Assembly: GCA_964478025.1 (NCBI GenBank)
Contig: CAYZGK010000015.1
Coordinates: forward strand, 1 to 39,456
Length of the DNA stretch: 39,456 bases
Origin: UBA3700 sp964478025
Lineage (GTDB): Bacteria; Bacillota; Clostridia; Christensenellales; UBA3700
Direction: 5' to 3'
A model generated the notes under the pieces. That model had not been told where the DNA came from. It saw only the letters and a list, made by a program, of their open reading frames with translations, and made no database searches. A program made the translations under genes and the position numbers. The first letter of the stretch is position 1, and each line of letters starts with the position of its first letter. Below, piece after piece: positions 1 to 7,293 of the stretch.

Positions 1-806
1 AAGGCCCAAACAATAATATTAAAGTCTATAGTTAAACTTAATTTATCTATTTGATTTAATTTTTCAATGTCTTCTTTCTTTGTCTTATACATGTATGGAG
101 TCATAGATAAAAGACTCATTATATCCTCATGAGAGTGTAAATTAATTTTATATTTAACAGGAATAATTTCTTTTAGTTTTAAAATATTGGAGCTATATTC
201 TTCCTTATTTTTTCTAACAACATCATATAGAATTTCTTTTAATTCAATTAAGTGATCCTCACCTGGCAACACTTCTAAAACTACTCCATCATCTTTTAAT
301 ATTCTTTTAATCTCCTCATCTAACTTTGGAGCGAAAATATTAAATATTAAATCTATTGAATTGTTTTTTATTGGAAGGTCAAAAACTGATGCAGTAAAAT
401 AAGTAATTTCTTTGGCCTTTTTAGCTGCTTTTTGTACTGCAAATTTAGATATATCTACACCATAAAATTCATCAAATGTATTTCTTTTTCTATAAAATTC
501 AGTTGTATAGTAACCTGTTCCACAACCACAGTCTAAAACAACAGATTTTTTAGGCTTATAAATAAGTGAAACTTCTATTAACTTTTCTCTTAACTTGTTA
601 TAAAAATCCTTAGATAAAAATGCTTCTCTTGATGAAACCATGAGCTTATTATCTCCAGGCTCTTGAGAGTTCTTTTTATTAGACATAAGAAGATTTACAT
701 ATCCTTCCTTGGATATATCAAAAGAGTGATTAGACTCACATCTAAACACTCTTTCATTTTTTATTAAATCCCGTCCACAAATAGGACAAATTAAAACATT
801 ATGCAT
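1..806 (-). CDS. rlmA: 23S rRNA (guanine-N1)-methyltransferase, RlmA family (3' end outside window)
   Basis: This SAM-dependent enzyme methylates a guanine in 23S rRNA helix 35. The start of the protein carries the family's zinc finger, with CPIC near residues 7-10 followed by a second Cys/His pair in FRCESNH. A class I methyltransferase motif I follows (VVLDCGCGTGYYT), then a VDIS motif and an FNIFAP segment. About 268 codons are in the window, close to the roughly 270-280 aa usual for the family, so only the extreme C-terminus should be missing. The ATG at 806 overlaps the end of the upstream lipoprotein gene by 8 nt, which suggests translational coupling. RlmA-I and RlmA-II (TlrB-like) cannot be separated from sequence alone. 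Confidence 0.85.
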   Translation of the reverse strand, partial: MHNVLICPICGRDLIKNERVFRCESNHSFDISKEGYVNLLMSNKKNSQEPGDNKLMVSSREAFLSKDFYNKLREKLIEVSLIYKPKKSVVLDCGCGTGYYTTEFYRKRNTFDEFYGVDISKFAVQKAAKKAKEITYFTASVFDLPIKNNSIDLIFNIFAPKLDEEIKRILKDDGVVLEVLPGEDHLIELKEILYDVVRKNKEEYSSNILKLKEIIPVKYKINLHSHEDIMSLLSMTPYMYKTKKEDIEKLNQIDKLSLTIDFNIIVWA

Positions 807-1611
807 TATCTACTAAATCATAATGAGGCATACAATCTTGACCAAATAGTGGTAGATTTGCTCCTTTATATGAGATATAGTAAGAGAATTTTGCATTTTC
901 ATTACTATCTACTTCATTGTTTGAGTTAATAGCTCTAACTTCAACTAATGCAATTTTATCATAAGCAACTCTAATATGAACAGCAAGCTTTGAATCACTA
1001 GCATAAGTACTTAAGTCTACAGAGTTTTCATTTGTATTACACTTTGTATTTACAACTAAGATTATATCTGTAACTTTACCTGTTGTTTTTGAGCTCTTTA
1101 TTGTAGAGTTTTCTAATGTTATATTTTCAACGCTACCAACAATTGCAGCAGGTGTATATGTCTTAATTAAATCTGAGCCTAAAAATGCCTCTAGTGTACT
1201 TTCTTTCTTTACCATTTTTCCATCAATAGTATAGAAATAATAATTTGTCTTATAATCTTCAGCTTTTGCGTTCTTTACTTTTCCAACGCTTGATGGAAGT
1301 GATGCACCAAAATATTCATAACTATATTCTGTCTTCATAATATTTGAAGAGTCTGCAATAGTAATTTTTGCTCTTGTTAAATCAACGCCACTAACCGAGC
1401 CATCATCTGGCCACATATTTATAGAATATTCCATAGAGCCTACATCACATCTTGTATAGTATTGAGTTGATGCTAATGTGTTTTTACATGCTTCTTGAAT
1501 AAGCTTTATCGTGTCATCATTACTTGGAGTTTTACTGCAACCTACAAGCATTGTTAACGCAAGGGCTACAATAATTATTAAAGATAAAATTATACTAATA
1601 TACTTTTTCAT
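799..1611 (-). CDS. Putative lipoprotein of unknown function
   Basis: This 270-aa protein begins with a typical lipoprotein signal: two Lys, a hydrophobic stretch at about residues 5-21 and a lipobox LVGC with Cys25. It should therefore be anchored to the outer face of the membrane. I recognise no domain in the mature part, which is rich in Ser, Thr and Asn and looks like an alternating beta-strand fold. Its ATG shares one base with the TAA of the upstream transporter (TAATG), and its own end overlaps the rRNA methyltransferase start. The three genes therefore form a tightly coupled unit. A helper role for the transporter is possible, but only position supports it. Confidence 0.75.
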   Translation of the reverse strand: MKKYISIILSLIIIVALALTMLVGCSKTPSNDDTIKLIQEACKNTLASTQYYTRCDVGSMEYSINMWPDDGSVSGVDLTRAKITIADSSNIMKTEYSYEYFGASLPSSVGKVKNAKAEDYKTNYYFYTIDGKMVKKESTLEAFLGSDLIKTYTPAAIVGSVENITLENSTIKSSKTTGKVTDIILVVNTKCNTNENSVDLSTYASDSKLAVHIRVAYDKIALVEVRAINSNNEVDSNENAKFSYYISYKGANLPLFGQDCMPHYDLVDNA

Positions 1612-3257
1612 TATTCTTTATCCTCCTTATTAGACTCATCGAAGACCTGTTCAGCTTCTTCTACTTTTGCTTCATCCTCCACTGGCAATGTAACTGCTAT
1701 AGAACTTTCATTTTCCGTTAAATCAACAGAATCAACGCTACCCTCATCGCCTACATGAGCTGTTGCTTCTAACATTTCACCTGAAGATAGAATAGATGCA
1801 TCAGCAATACCTGCTTCTTCATTTTCCTTTTTAGCTCTTTCTTTTAATTCTTCAATGATTTCACCTAATCTCTTTTCTGTTAAATCCCATGGAGCATATG
1901 AAGCTGCATGTAATAAAGCACCGGCTACTGCTAGAATTGCTAGAACTCTAAACATTGGCTCACGAACTGAAGCATCATATAGAACATCATAGTTATCTAT
2001 TAATCCAAAGTATTCATTTACATATGGAATAATGTAGTTTGTACCAATTGCGATTAGCGATGTTAATATTGTCATATTACCTGTCATACCTTCAAGTCTT
2101 TGGCCTGTCTTCCATTGTAAGTAATCAAGCATATCACCGTTTAATGCTGGAAGTGTAATAATTTGAATTGCTTGACCTAAGAAAGAAATGTATAAGCAAA
2201 TAATCATAATAACAACTGATTGGTTAAAGAAGATAAGAACTACTGAAGCTGCAGCTATAAGTAAGTCTGAGAATATAGTTGTATTTCTCTTACCAAATTT
2301 CTTAGAAAGTATAGGAGCTAAAACCATTCCAAAGAATGATGCGGTTCCTACAATTAATGTAAGAATAGAATATACTACGTTGTTTTGTAACATGTATGTA
2401 TAAACCCAATATTGAACACCTACAATAGCGCCTCTTGCAAATACGAAAATTGTAGCAATATTTATTAACCAAACATATTTACAAGATAGAATCTTTTTCA
2501 TTCCGTCAAAGAATTTAACTTTTTCTGTATGAACTTTTGATTCAATAACTCTTTCCTTTGTTCCAAAATAAACAAGTAAAGATAACAATACACCGGCAAC
2601 AGAAATAATTGGGAATATTGTTTTATAGTAGTTAATATCAAATAAACCTTTATCAAAAATGTTTGCAATTAATGGGAATATAAATCCTGTAATTGTAGGA
2701 GCTAGAGAGTAAACAATTGAAGATACACTATATATAACAGATCTTTCATCTGTATTAGGTGTCATTAATTGTGGTAATTGGTTATACATACCTAGCATAA
2801 ATTGATAAATAAAATTCATTACAACGAATAATGCACCAACAACAATTGCAATTTGATTCGCTGACCATGAATTATAAGGTAAGTATGCAAAAGCAGTCAT
2901 TAAAACAGCGGATGGTATACTTAACCATAAAATCCAGTGTTTAATTTTTCCGGTCTTTGTTTTAACATTATCAATTAACCAACTCTTTAAAGGTTGACTG
3001 ACTATTGTAAATATAGTGTTAACTAATAATATTGTTGCAAAAGCTGTAGGCTTAATTGCATAAATAGATCCTAACAGCAAGCATGATGCACTTAATGTAA
3101 TTAAGCCATTTATTGCTGCCAAGAATTGTACGCCCATACCGCCAACAGAATATAAAACTAATTCTTTCGATGATACATATTTATCATCGGCAGGGGTATT
3201 CCAATGGGCAAAAAAGTCTTTGACTAACTTAATAACTGATTGAATTAATGTCTTCAT
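1611..3257 (-). CDS. MFS/GPH-family sugar:cation symporter-like permease
   Basis: This 548-aa membrane protein has about twelve hydrophobic segments. It also has the glycoside-pentoside-hexuronide (MFS_2) pattern near the start, including SQPLKSWLIDNVKTKTGK at about residues 85-105, which resembles the cytoplasmic loop 2-3 signature. It likely moves a sugar or glycoside across the membrane with a cation; the substrate cannot be read from sequence. The last 70-80 residues are an acidic, probably unstructured cytoplasmic tail rich in Glu, Asp and Ser, which is unusual for the family. I place the start at the ATG at 3257 because AAGGGG lies 6-7 nt before it. The TTG 18 nt upstream lies before that ribosome binding site. 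Confidence 0.8.
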   Translation of the reverse strand: MKTLIQSVIKLVKDFFAHWNTPADDKYVSSKELVLYSVGGMGVQFLAAINGLITLSASCLLLGSIYAIKPTAFATILLVNTIFTIVSQPLKSWLIDNVKTKTGKIKHWILWLSIPSAVLMTAFAYLPYNSWSANQIAIVVGALFVVMNFIYQFMLGMYNQLPQLMTPNTDERSVIYSVSSIVYSLAPTITGFIFPLIANIFDKGLFDINYYKTIFPIISVAGVLLSLLVYFGTKERVIESKVHTEKVKFFDGMKKILSCKYVWLINIATIFVFARGAIVGVQYWVYTYMLQNNVVYSILTLIVGTASFFGMVLAPILSKKFGKRNTTIFSDLLIAAASVVLIFFNQSVVIMIICLYISFLGQAIQIITLPALNGDMLDYLQWKTGQRLEGMTGNMTILTSLIAIGTNYIIPYVNEYFGLIDNYDVLYDASVREPMFRVLAILAVAGALLHAASYAPWDLTEKRLGEIIEELKERAKKENEEAGIADASILSSGEMLEATAHVGDEGSVDSVDLTENESSIAVTLPVEDEAKVEEAEQVFDESNKEDKE

Positions 3258-3351
3258 AATTGTCCCCTTTAACAAAAATTATATATTAAAATCTTTTTCA
3301 TTAAAAGAATAAATTTTTAAAAATATTAGAAAATAAGAAATTTTACCTATT

Positions 3352-3384
3352 TTATACATAACTTATACTTAATTTATGCTTAAT
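3352..3384 (-). repeat. Three tandem 11-bp direct repeats upstream of the GPH permease
   Basis: On the plus strand three adjacent 11-mers read TTATACATAAC, TTATACTTAAT and TTATGCTTAAT. The period is close to one helical turn, and the block lies about 95-130 bp upstream of the permease ATG. A perfect 12-bp palindrome, AAAGTCGACTTT, follows at 3410-3421. Helically phased repeats of this kind are typical activator sites, but the regulator is unknown and the repeats are AT-rich. Confidence 0.5.
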
Positions 3385-3435
3385 TTTTATATGCGTTTTG
3401 ACGACGTTTAAAGTCGACTTTGAAATATCATAACT

Positions 3436-3900
3436 TTAAAGCAATTTATTATTTTTTAAAAAATCTAGAAAACAATTGCAGCCTTCTAAAATGTCGCAAT
3501 ATGCTTCATCAAAATCTCCACTATACCAAGGATCGGATATATCTCTTTTATTATTTGAAAAGTCTAATAATTTATGAATTTTATTTTCGCTATCACTTGG
3601 AATAATTCTTTTTATGTTTCTTAAATTCCAATCATCCATAACTAATATATAATCGTAAAGATTATAGTCTTTTTTAGTTATTTGTATTGCTTTTTTACCA
3701 TTTGCTATTATGCCATGTTTTTCAAGTTCTCTTTTAGCTCTATAGTCTATATCATTTCCAATTTCTTCAGTTGAAGTTGCAGCGGATGAGATAAAAAACT
3801 TATCACTTAAGTTTTCTATCTTTACTAAATCTTTAAAAATAAATTCTGCCATTGGAGATCTACAAATATTACCATGACATACAAACATTACTTTTATCAT
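3436..3900 (-). CDS. Low-molecular-weight protein-tyrosine phosphatase
   Basis: This 154-aa cytosolic enzyme should remove phosphate from phosphotyrosine, or from phosphoarginine as in the YwlE branch. The catalytic P-loop CHGNICRS is at residues 8-15, giving the CX5R signature with Cys8 and Arg14. The general-acid loop is the DPWYSGDF segment near residue 120. Length is normal for the family. An MFVCHG start at Met5 would also be possible. The ribosome binding site is poor, and a GC-rich hairpin ends about 12 nt before the start codon. Transcription may arrive by read-through from the phosphoribosyltransferase gene or from a promoter I cannot see. Confidence 0.9.
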   Translation of the reverse strand: MIKVMFVCHGNICRSPMAEFIFKDLVKIENLSDKFFISSAATSTEEIGNDIDYRAKRELEKHGIIANGKKAIQITKKDYNLYDYILVMDDWNLRNIKRIIPSDSENKIHKLLDFSNNKRDISDPWYSGDFDEAYCDILEGCNCFLDFLKNNKLL

Positions 3901-3910
3901 TTTTGTCTTT

Positions 3911-3936
3911 AAAAAGGGGCCCTTAAAAGCCCCTTT
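3911..3936 (-). terminator. Terminator-like hairpin after the phosphoribosyltransferase gene
   Basis: AAAGGGGC at 3913-3920 pairs perfectly with GCCCCTTT at 3929-3936 around an 8-nt loop. On the minus strand the stem ends in five T. It lies just after the stop of the phosphoribosyltransferase gene (3941) and directly before the phosphatase start (3900). The short T run suggests partial termination. Confidence 0.6.
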
Positions 3937-3940
3937 AATT

Positions 3941-4483
3941 TTAATCGTGGAAAAATAGTGGTAATGGCTCTAGGAATATAATATCATCTCTCTTTGCAGC
4001 TGAACCCTCTGCAAGAACGGTCGCCTTTCCAACAATAGTTGCCGTTGTATGAGATACTAATTCTTCAAGAGCTCTAATTGACTCTCCTGTAGATATAACA
4101 TCATCTACAATTAAAACTCTCTTTCCGTCCATTCTTTCCTTATCGTGTCTATCAATATATAGAGTTTGAACGTTTGTTGTAGTTATAGATTTTACTTCAA
4201 CCTTAATTGGATCTGTCATATATAACTTAACACCCTTTCTTGCTAATATATAATTTTTACCAGATTGACGTGCCATTTCATAAGCAAGAGGTATACCTTT
4301 TGACTCTGCTGTAAGAATGATATCAAACTCTGGACTTCTTGCAAGCAATTCTTTTGCACACGCAATTGTTAATTCGACATCCGAAAACATTATAAATCCT
4401 GCAATATCCAATTTTGGACCTGCAGCACAAATTGGTAGATTTCTCTCTAATCCCGCAATTTTCATTGTATAAAACTTATCCAT
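3941..4483 (-). CDS. Purine-type phosphoribosyltransferase (adenine/xanthine PRTase-like)
   Basis: This 180-aa type I phosphoribosyltransferase is probably a purine salvage enzyme that joins a base to PRPP. The PRPP-binding motif is VLIVDDVISTGES near residue 124, and an upstream AESKGIPLA segment resembles the Apt/Xpt fold. The exact base specificity is uncertain, and the family also includes orphan members annotated as Apt. I choose the ATG at 4483 because GGAGG lies 5 nt before it. The ATG 12 nt upstream has that ribosome binding site inside its reading frame. It precedes the phosphatase gene on the same strand, with a hairpin between. Confidence 0.82.
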   Translation of the reverse strand: MDKFYTMKIAGLERNLPICAAGPKLDIAGFIMFSDVELTIACAKELLARSPEFDIILTAESKGIPLAYEMARQSGKNYILARKGVKLYMTDPIKVEVKSITTTNVQTLYIDRHDKERMDGKRVLIVDDVISTGESIRALEELVSHTTATIVGKATVLAEGSAAKRDDIIFLEPLPLFFHD

Positions 4484-4528
4484 ATTAGCCTCCATGACTA
4501 TTTAATTATACACAAAATTATTGTTTAG

Positions 4529-5200
4529 TTAAATAAATTCAAAATTTTCTTTCTTAGCGCCTACTAAAAAATTGTATTTAACTATACCTAAATCTATTCC
4601 TGTACAAATACCAGGTTTCTTTTTTATAAGTACCTTATTTTCACCCACAAGCTCTATTGTGAATTTTTGTTGATTTATAGCAGTTGGAGCTAAAAGTGCA
4701 GCTTTTACACCATCTATAAACCAACTAGGTTTTTCATTATCCCCAACAACTACATCCTCAAACTTTTTACTAGGTCTTACATTTCCTTGAGTTTCTCCAT
4801 ACCCTAAAGCAATAACTATTACAAGTTTATCTCCTCTTGGAATTTCTATAACTCCTTTTGGTGCCTTATAGGACAAATATACCCAACAAGTGTTTAATCC
4901 AAGACTTTGACAAAGTAAAACCAGTTTTTCGCCATAATAGCCACATAGCTCGTCAAGCTTTTCATCTTTTTTATCTCCAACTAATGCTATATAGTTTTTA
5001 ACATTTCTAAAACTGCCATACTTAGCTATAAAACTATTAAATGCCTTTTCTTCATTTTTTATTAGTTGAATATTTAATCCAGAAGATAAATTACATTTTT
5101 TTATTTCCTCTTCAAGTGTCTTACATACATCTTGTGGAATTTCAATGTCCTTATATCTTCTTACTGCATGTCTACTATATAAACTTTCAATTTCAGTCAT
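4529..5200 (-). CDS. Nitroreductase-family flavoprotein
   Basis: This 223-aa protein has the nitroreductase family start (SLYSRHAVRRYKD), with the Arg pair that usually contacts FMN phosphate, and a LGLNTCWVYLS segment typical of the core. The C-terminal half has WFIDGVKAALLAPTAINQQ, where a second half-repeat of the fold sits, as in the TM1586-type nitroreductase group. It should be a soluble FMN enzyme using NAD(P)H; the substrate is unknown. Its ATG shares one base with the stop of the upstream membrane-protein gene (TAATG), so the two are probably co-translated. Confidence 0.82.
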   Translation of the reverse strand: MTEIESLYSRHAVRRYKDIEIPQDVCKTLEEEIKKCNLSSGLNIQLIKNEEKAFNSFIAKYGSFRNVKNYIALVGDKKDEKLDELCGYYGEKLVLLCQSLGLNTCWVYLSYKAPKGVIEIPRGDKLVIVIALGYGETQGNVRPSKKFEDVVVGDNEKPSWFIDGVKAALLAPTAINQQKFTIELVGENKVLIKKKPGICTGIDLGIVKYNFLVGAKKENFEFI

Positions 5201-5778
5201 TATACAGCCTCTTGCTCTCTTTTCTTTAATTTCTTCAAAGAATCATATGCACTATAAATAGGAACAGCAAGGAATATTATACTCATTACAACACCGCCCA
5301 CATATAGTGCTGTTAATCCACCTTCGCTCCAACCAAATCCTTCTACAAAGATTTTATGAAAATCCCATGCAATTGAGCCAAACATACTAACGATAAAATC
5401 TTGCTCTGCAAAGGCATCAATACCCATTGCTCCAATTGAAGAAAGTTCTGCTCTATCAAAAGTTAAAAAACAAATAAATGCAAGAAGTAGTGGTATTGTT
5501 AAAATTGTACTATATGTTGTAATTCCAATTGTTAAACCTTTATTCCATTTTTTATTATCTAACTGTGCTGCATTCATAGAACCTGACATAATACCTATTG
5601 CCATTGTAATAACAATAATTACGTAGCAAACTAAAATATGCCAATTTCTAAGCGTGGTCATATAAGTTAAAAATGTATTAACACCCATTCCGGCTGTCAA
5701 GATAGATAAAATTCCCCATACGTTGAATAAAATCGATACCGCGAAAATTACTAATTGAATTTTTAATTTCTTTGTCAT
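5200..5778 (-). CDS. Four-helix membrane protein of unknown function
   Basis: This 192-aa protein shows hydrophobic segments at about residues 7-30, 46-66, 83-107 and 153-177 and a short basic tail. I do not recognise the family. A hydrophilic loop of about 45 residues between helices 3 and 4 contains several acidic and aromatic residues. The gene overlaps the nitroreductase start by one base, so the two likely act together or are at least made together. The hpt terminator lies just upstream, so this pair probably has its own promoter in 5779-5823. Confidence 0.7.
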   Translation of the reverse strand: MTKKLKIQLVIFAVSILFNVWGILSILTAGMGVNTFLTYMTTLRNWHILVCYVIIVITMAIGIMSGSMNAAQLDNKKWNKGLTIGITTYSTILTIPLLLAFICFLTFDRAELSSIGAMGIDAFAEQDFIVSMFGSIAWDFHKIFVEGFGWSEGGLTALYVGGVVMSIIFLAVPIYSAYDSLKKLKKREQEAV

Positions 5779-5823
5779 AAAACTCCTTACAAAACAAAAT
5801 TATTATATATTATTTTTTTTACT

Positions 5824-5860
5824 AAAAAAAGAGGCATGATTATTTTATTAATCACACCCC
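5824..5860 (-). terminator. Intrinsic terminator of hpt
   Basis: The 12-nt arms at 5831-5842 and 5849-5860 pair along their length, three of the pairs being G-U, around a 6-nt loop. On the minus strand the stem is followed by seven T (5824-5830). It stands 30 nt after the hpt stop codon. Confidence 0.8.
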
Positions 5861-5890
5861 ATTGTGCTTTTTATATTTTCCCTAACTATT

Positions 5891-6430
5891 TTACTTTGAA
5901 TAAACCTCTGGTTTTAATACACATACATCTTTTAGATTTCTATATCTTTCATCATAATCAAGACCATATCCAACAACAAACAAGTCATCAATTGTAAATC
6001 CTACATAATCTCCTTCAAAATCTACCTTTCTTCTTGATGGTTTATCTAGTAGTGAGCAAACCGCAACTGAAGCTGGATTTCTATCGCCTAAGATTTTCTT
6101 TAAATATTTTAATGTACACCCACTATCTATAATATCTTCAACAATTAAAATATGCTTTCCAGAAATTGGCTTAGATAAATCTTGATTTATTCTAACCTCG
6201 CCTGATGTTGTTGTACCAGAGCCATATGAAGATACTGACATAAACTCAAATCTTACATCTAGATTTATTTCTCTAACTAAATCTACAAAAAACACAGAAG
6301 CTCCTCTTAAAATTCCAATAACAGTTAATGTTTGGCCTTTATAATCTTCTTCTATTCTTTTAGCAAGTTCTTTAACTTTAGCTTTTATATCTTCTTCTTT
6401 TATAAGTACTCTTTCAATATCTTTTAGCAT
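5891..6430 (-). CDS. hpt: Hypoxanthine(-guanine) phosphoribosyltransferase
   Basis: This 179-aa enzyme salvages hypoxanthine and guanine by transfer to PRPP, giving IMP and GMP. The PRPP motif is ILIVEDIIDSGCTLKYL near residue 96, which is diagnostic of HPRT. The family's other parts are also present: GILRGASVFFVDL near residue 40, the flexible-loop SSYGSGTTTSG near residue 67, and the C-terminal VGYGLDYDERYRN near residue 155. Length is normal. It has a clear terminator downstream. The usual Firmicute neighbours tilS and ftsH are not seen here. Confidence 0.95.
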   Translation of the reverse strand: MLKDIERVLIKEEDIKAKVKELAKRIEEDYKGQTLTVIGILRGASVFFVDLVREINLDVRFEFMSVSSYGSGTTTSGEVRINQDLSKPISGKHILIVEDIIDSGCTLKYLKKILGDRNPASVAVCSLLDKPSRRKVDFEGDYVGFTIDDLFVVGYGLDYDERYRNLKDVCVLKPEVYSK

Positions 6431-6487
6431 AACCTAATCTCCTAAGAATAATAATATTATATTGACGAAAAGGAATAATAGCAATAA

Positions 6488-6985
6488 CTATTCTATAGAA
6501 AAATCACCTTTTGCATTTTTTAAAATGCCTTCTTTTAATTCCTTACATAAAACGGTTTCATCTGGACAATTATTACTATTTTTTAATCCAAACTCTATAG
6601 TTGGTTTAAAGCCAAGTTGTGAGAAAAATTTTGGATCCCCTACTAAAAATACAGCTTCATAGCCTAACTTTTTAGCATTCTCTAGTGCTACATCAACAAG
6701 TGTTCTTCCAAGTCCTTTGTTTCTATAGTTTATATGTGTACAAATAGGGCCAAGCATTAAAGCATTTACGCCCTTTATATTAAACTTTGTTAACATTATA
6801 TGTCCTAAAATATTACCTTGATCTTCAATAACAAGTTCAAGTTCTTTTACATACTTATCGCTATTTCTTAAAGATGATGCGTAATCTTGCTCTGTTCCAC
6901 CTGATATATAAGATGTTGCAAATGAAAATTTTATAAAATCATATATTGAGGAAATTTCTTCTTGTTTTATTTGTCTTATTATCAT
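6488..6985 (-). CDS. GNAT-family N-acetyltransferase
   Basis: This 165-aa protein fits a single GNAT domain of the YhbS type. The acetyl-CoA binding signature is NYRNKGLGRTLV near residues 87-98 (R/Q-x-x-G-x-G/A), preceded by the LMLGPICTH strand. The later FLVGDPKFFSQLGFKPT segment is typical of this subgroup. It would transfer an acetyl group from acetyl-CoA to an unknown amine. It appears to be a single gene, about 55 bp upstream of hpt and on the same strand, so read-through into hpt is possible. Confidence 0.85.
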   Translation of the reverse strand: MIIRQIKQEEISSIYDFIKFSFATSYISGGTEQDYASSLRNSDKYVKELELVIEDQGNILGHIMLTKFNIKGVNALMLGPICTHINYRNKGLGRTLVDVALENAKKLGYEAVFLVGDPKFFSQLGFKPTIEFGLKNSNNCPDETVLCKELKEGILKNAKGDFSIE

Positions 6986-7039
6986 AATTTAAATCCTTTG
7001 CCTTAATATAATAACACAATATTTTGCCTTATAAAAGTA

Positions 7040-7066
7040 AGATAGCCGGATTTTATCCAGCTATCT
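7040..7066 (-). terminator. Hairpin terminator of the feo operon
   Basis: Two 12-nt arms at 7040-7051 and 7055-7066 pair completely, with one G-U, around a 3-nt loop. It lies about 33 nt past the stop of the FeoB-associated gene. The T run on the minus strand (TTACTTTTA) is interrupted, so the hairpin is strong but the tail is weak. Confidence 0.65.
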
Positions 7067-7098
7067 AAGTGCAAAAATAAACTATATATTACGAAAAA

Positions 7099-7275
7099 CT
7101 ATTTATCGTTTTTGTTATTTTGTGTATGGCTATGGCAGCTGCCGCTATACATACAATCGCTACAGCAACCAGAGCATCCACTTTTATGTTTTTTCTTTTT
7201 GAGTATAGAGGCTACAACTACGCCTATAACAATTGCTACAGCCACTATAATAACTATAATTTCTATTGCTTGCAT
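7099..7275 (-). CDS. FeoB-associated Cys-rich membrane protein
   Basis: This 58-aa protein has one membrane helix at about residues 4-25, a KKKKHK basic stop, and then a Cys-rich tail. The tail holds GCSGCCSDC at residues 33-41, a further Cys near 47 and two His. This is the layout of the small proteins that commonly follow FeoB in Clostridia and are thought to help ferrous iron passage or pore assembly. AGGAGG sits 8 nt before the ATG at 7275. The gene begins 18 nt after the feoB stop and is the last gene of the operon. FeoB itself also ends in a short Cys-rich tail (KCKGCKGC). Confidence 0.88.
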   Translation of the reverse strand: MQAIEIIVIIVAVAIVIGVVVASILKKKKHKSGCSGCCSDCMYSGSCHSHTQNNKNDK

Positions 7276-7293
7276 AAATGCAACCTCCTTTTA

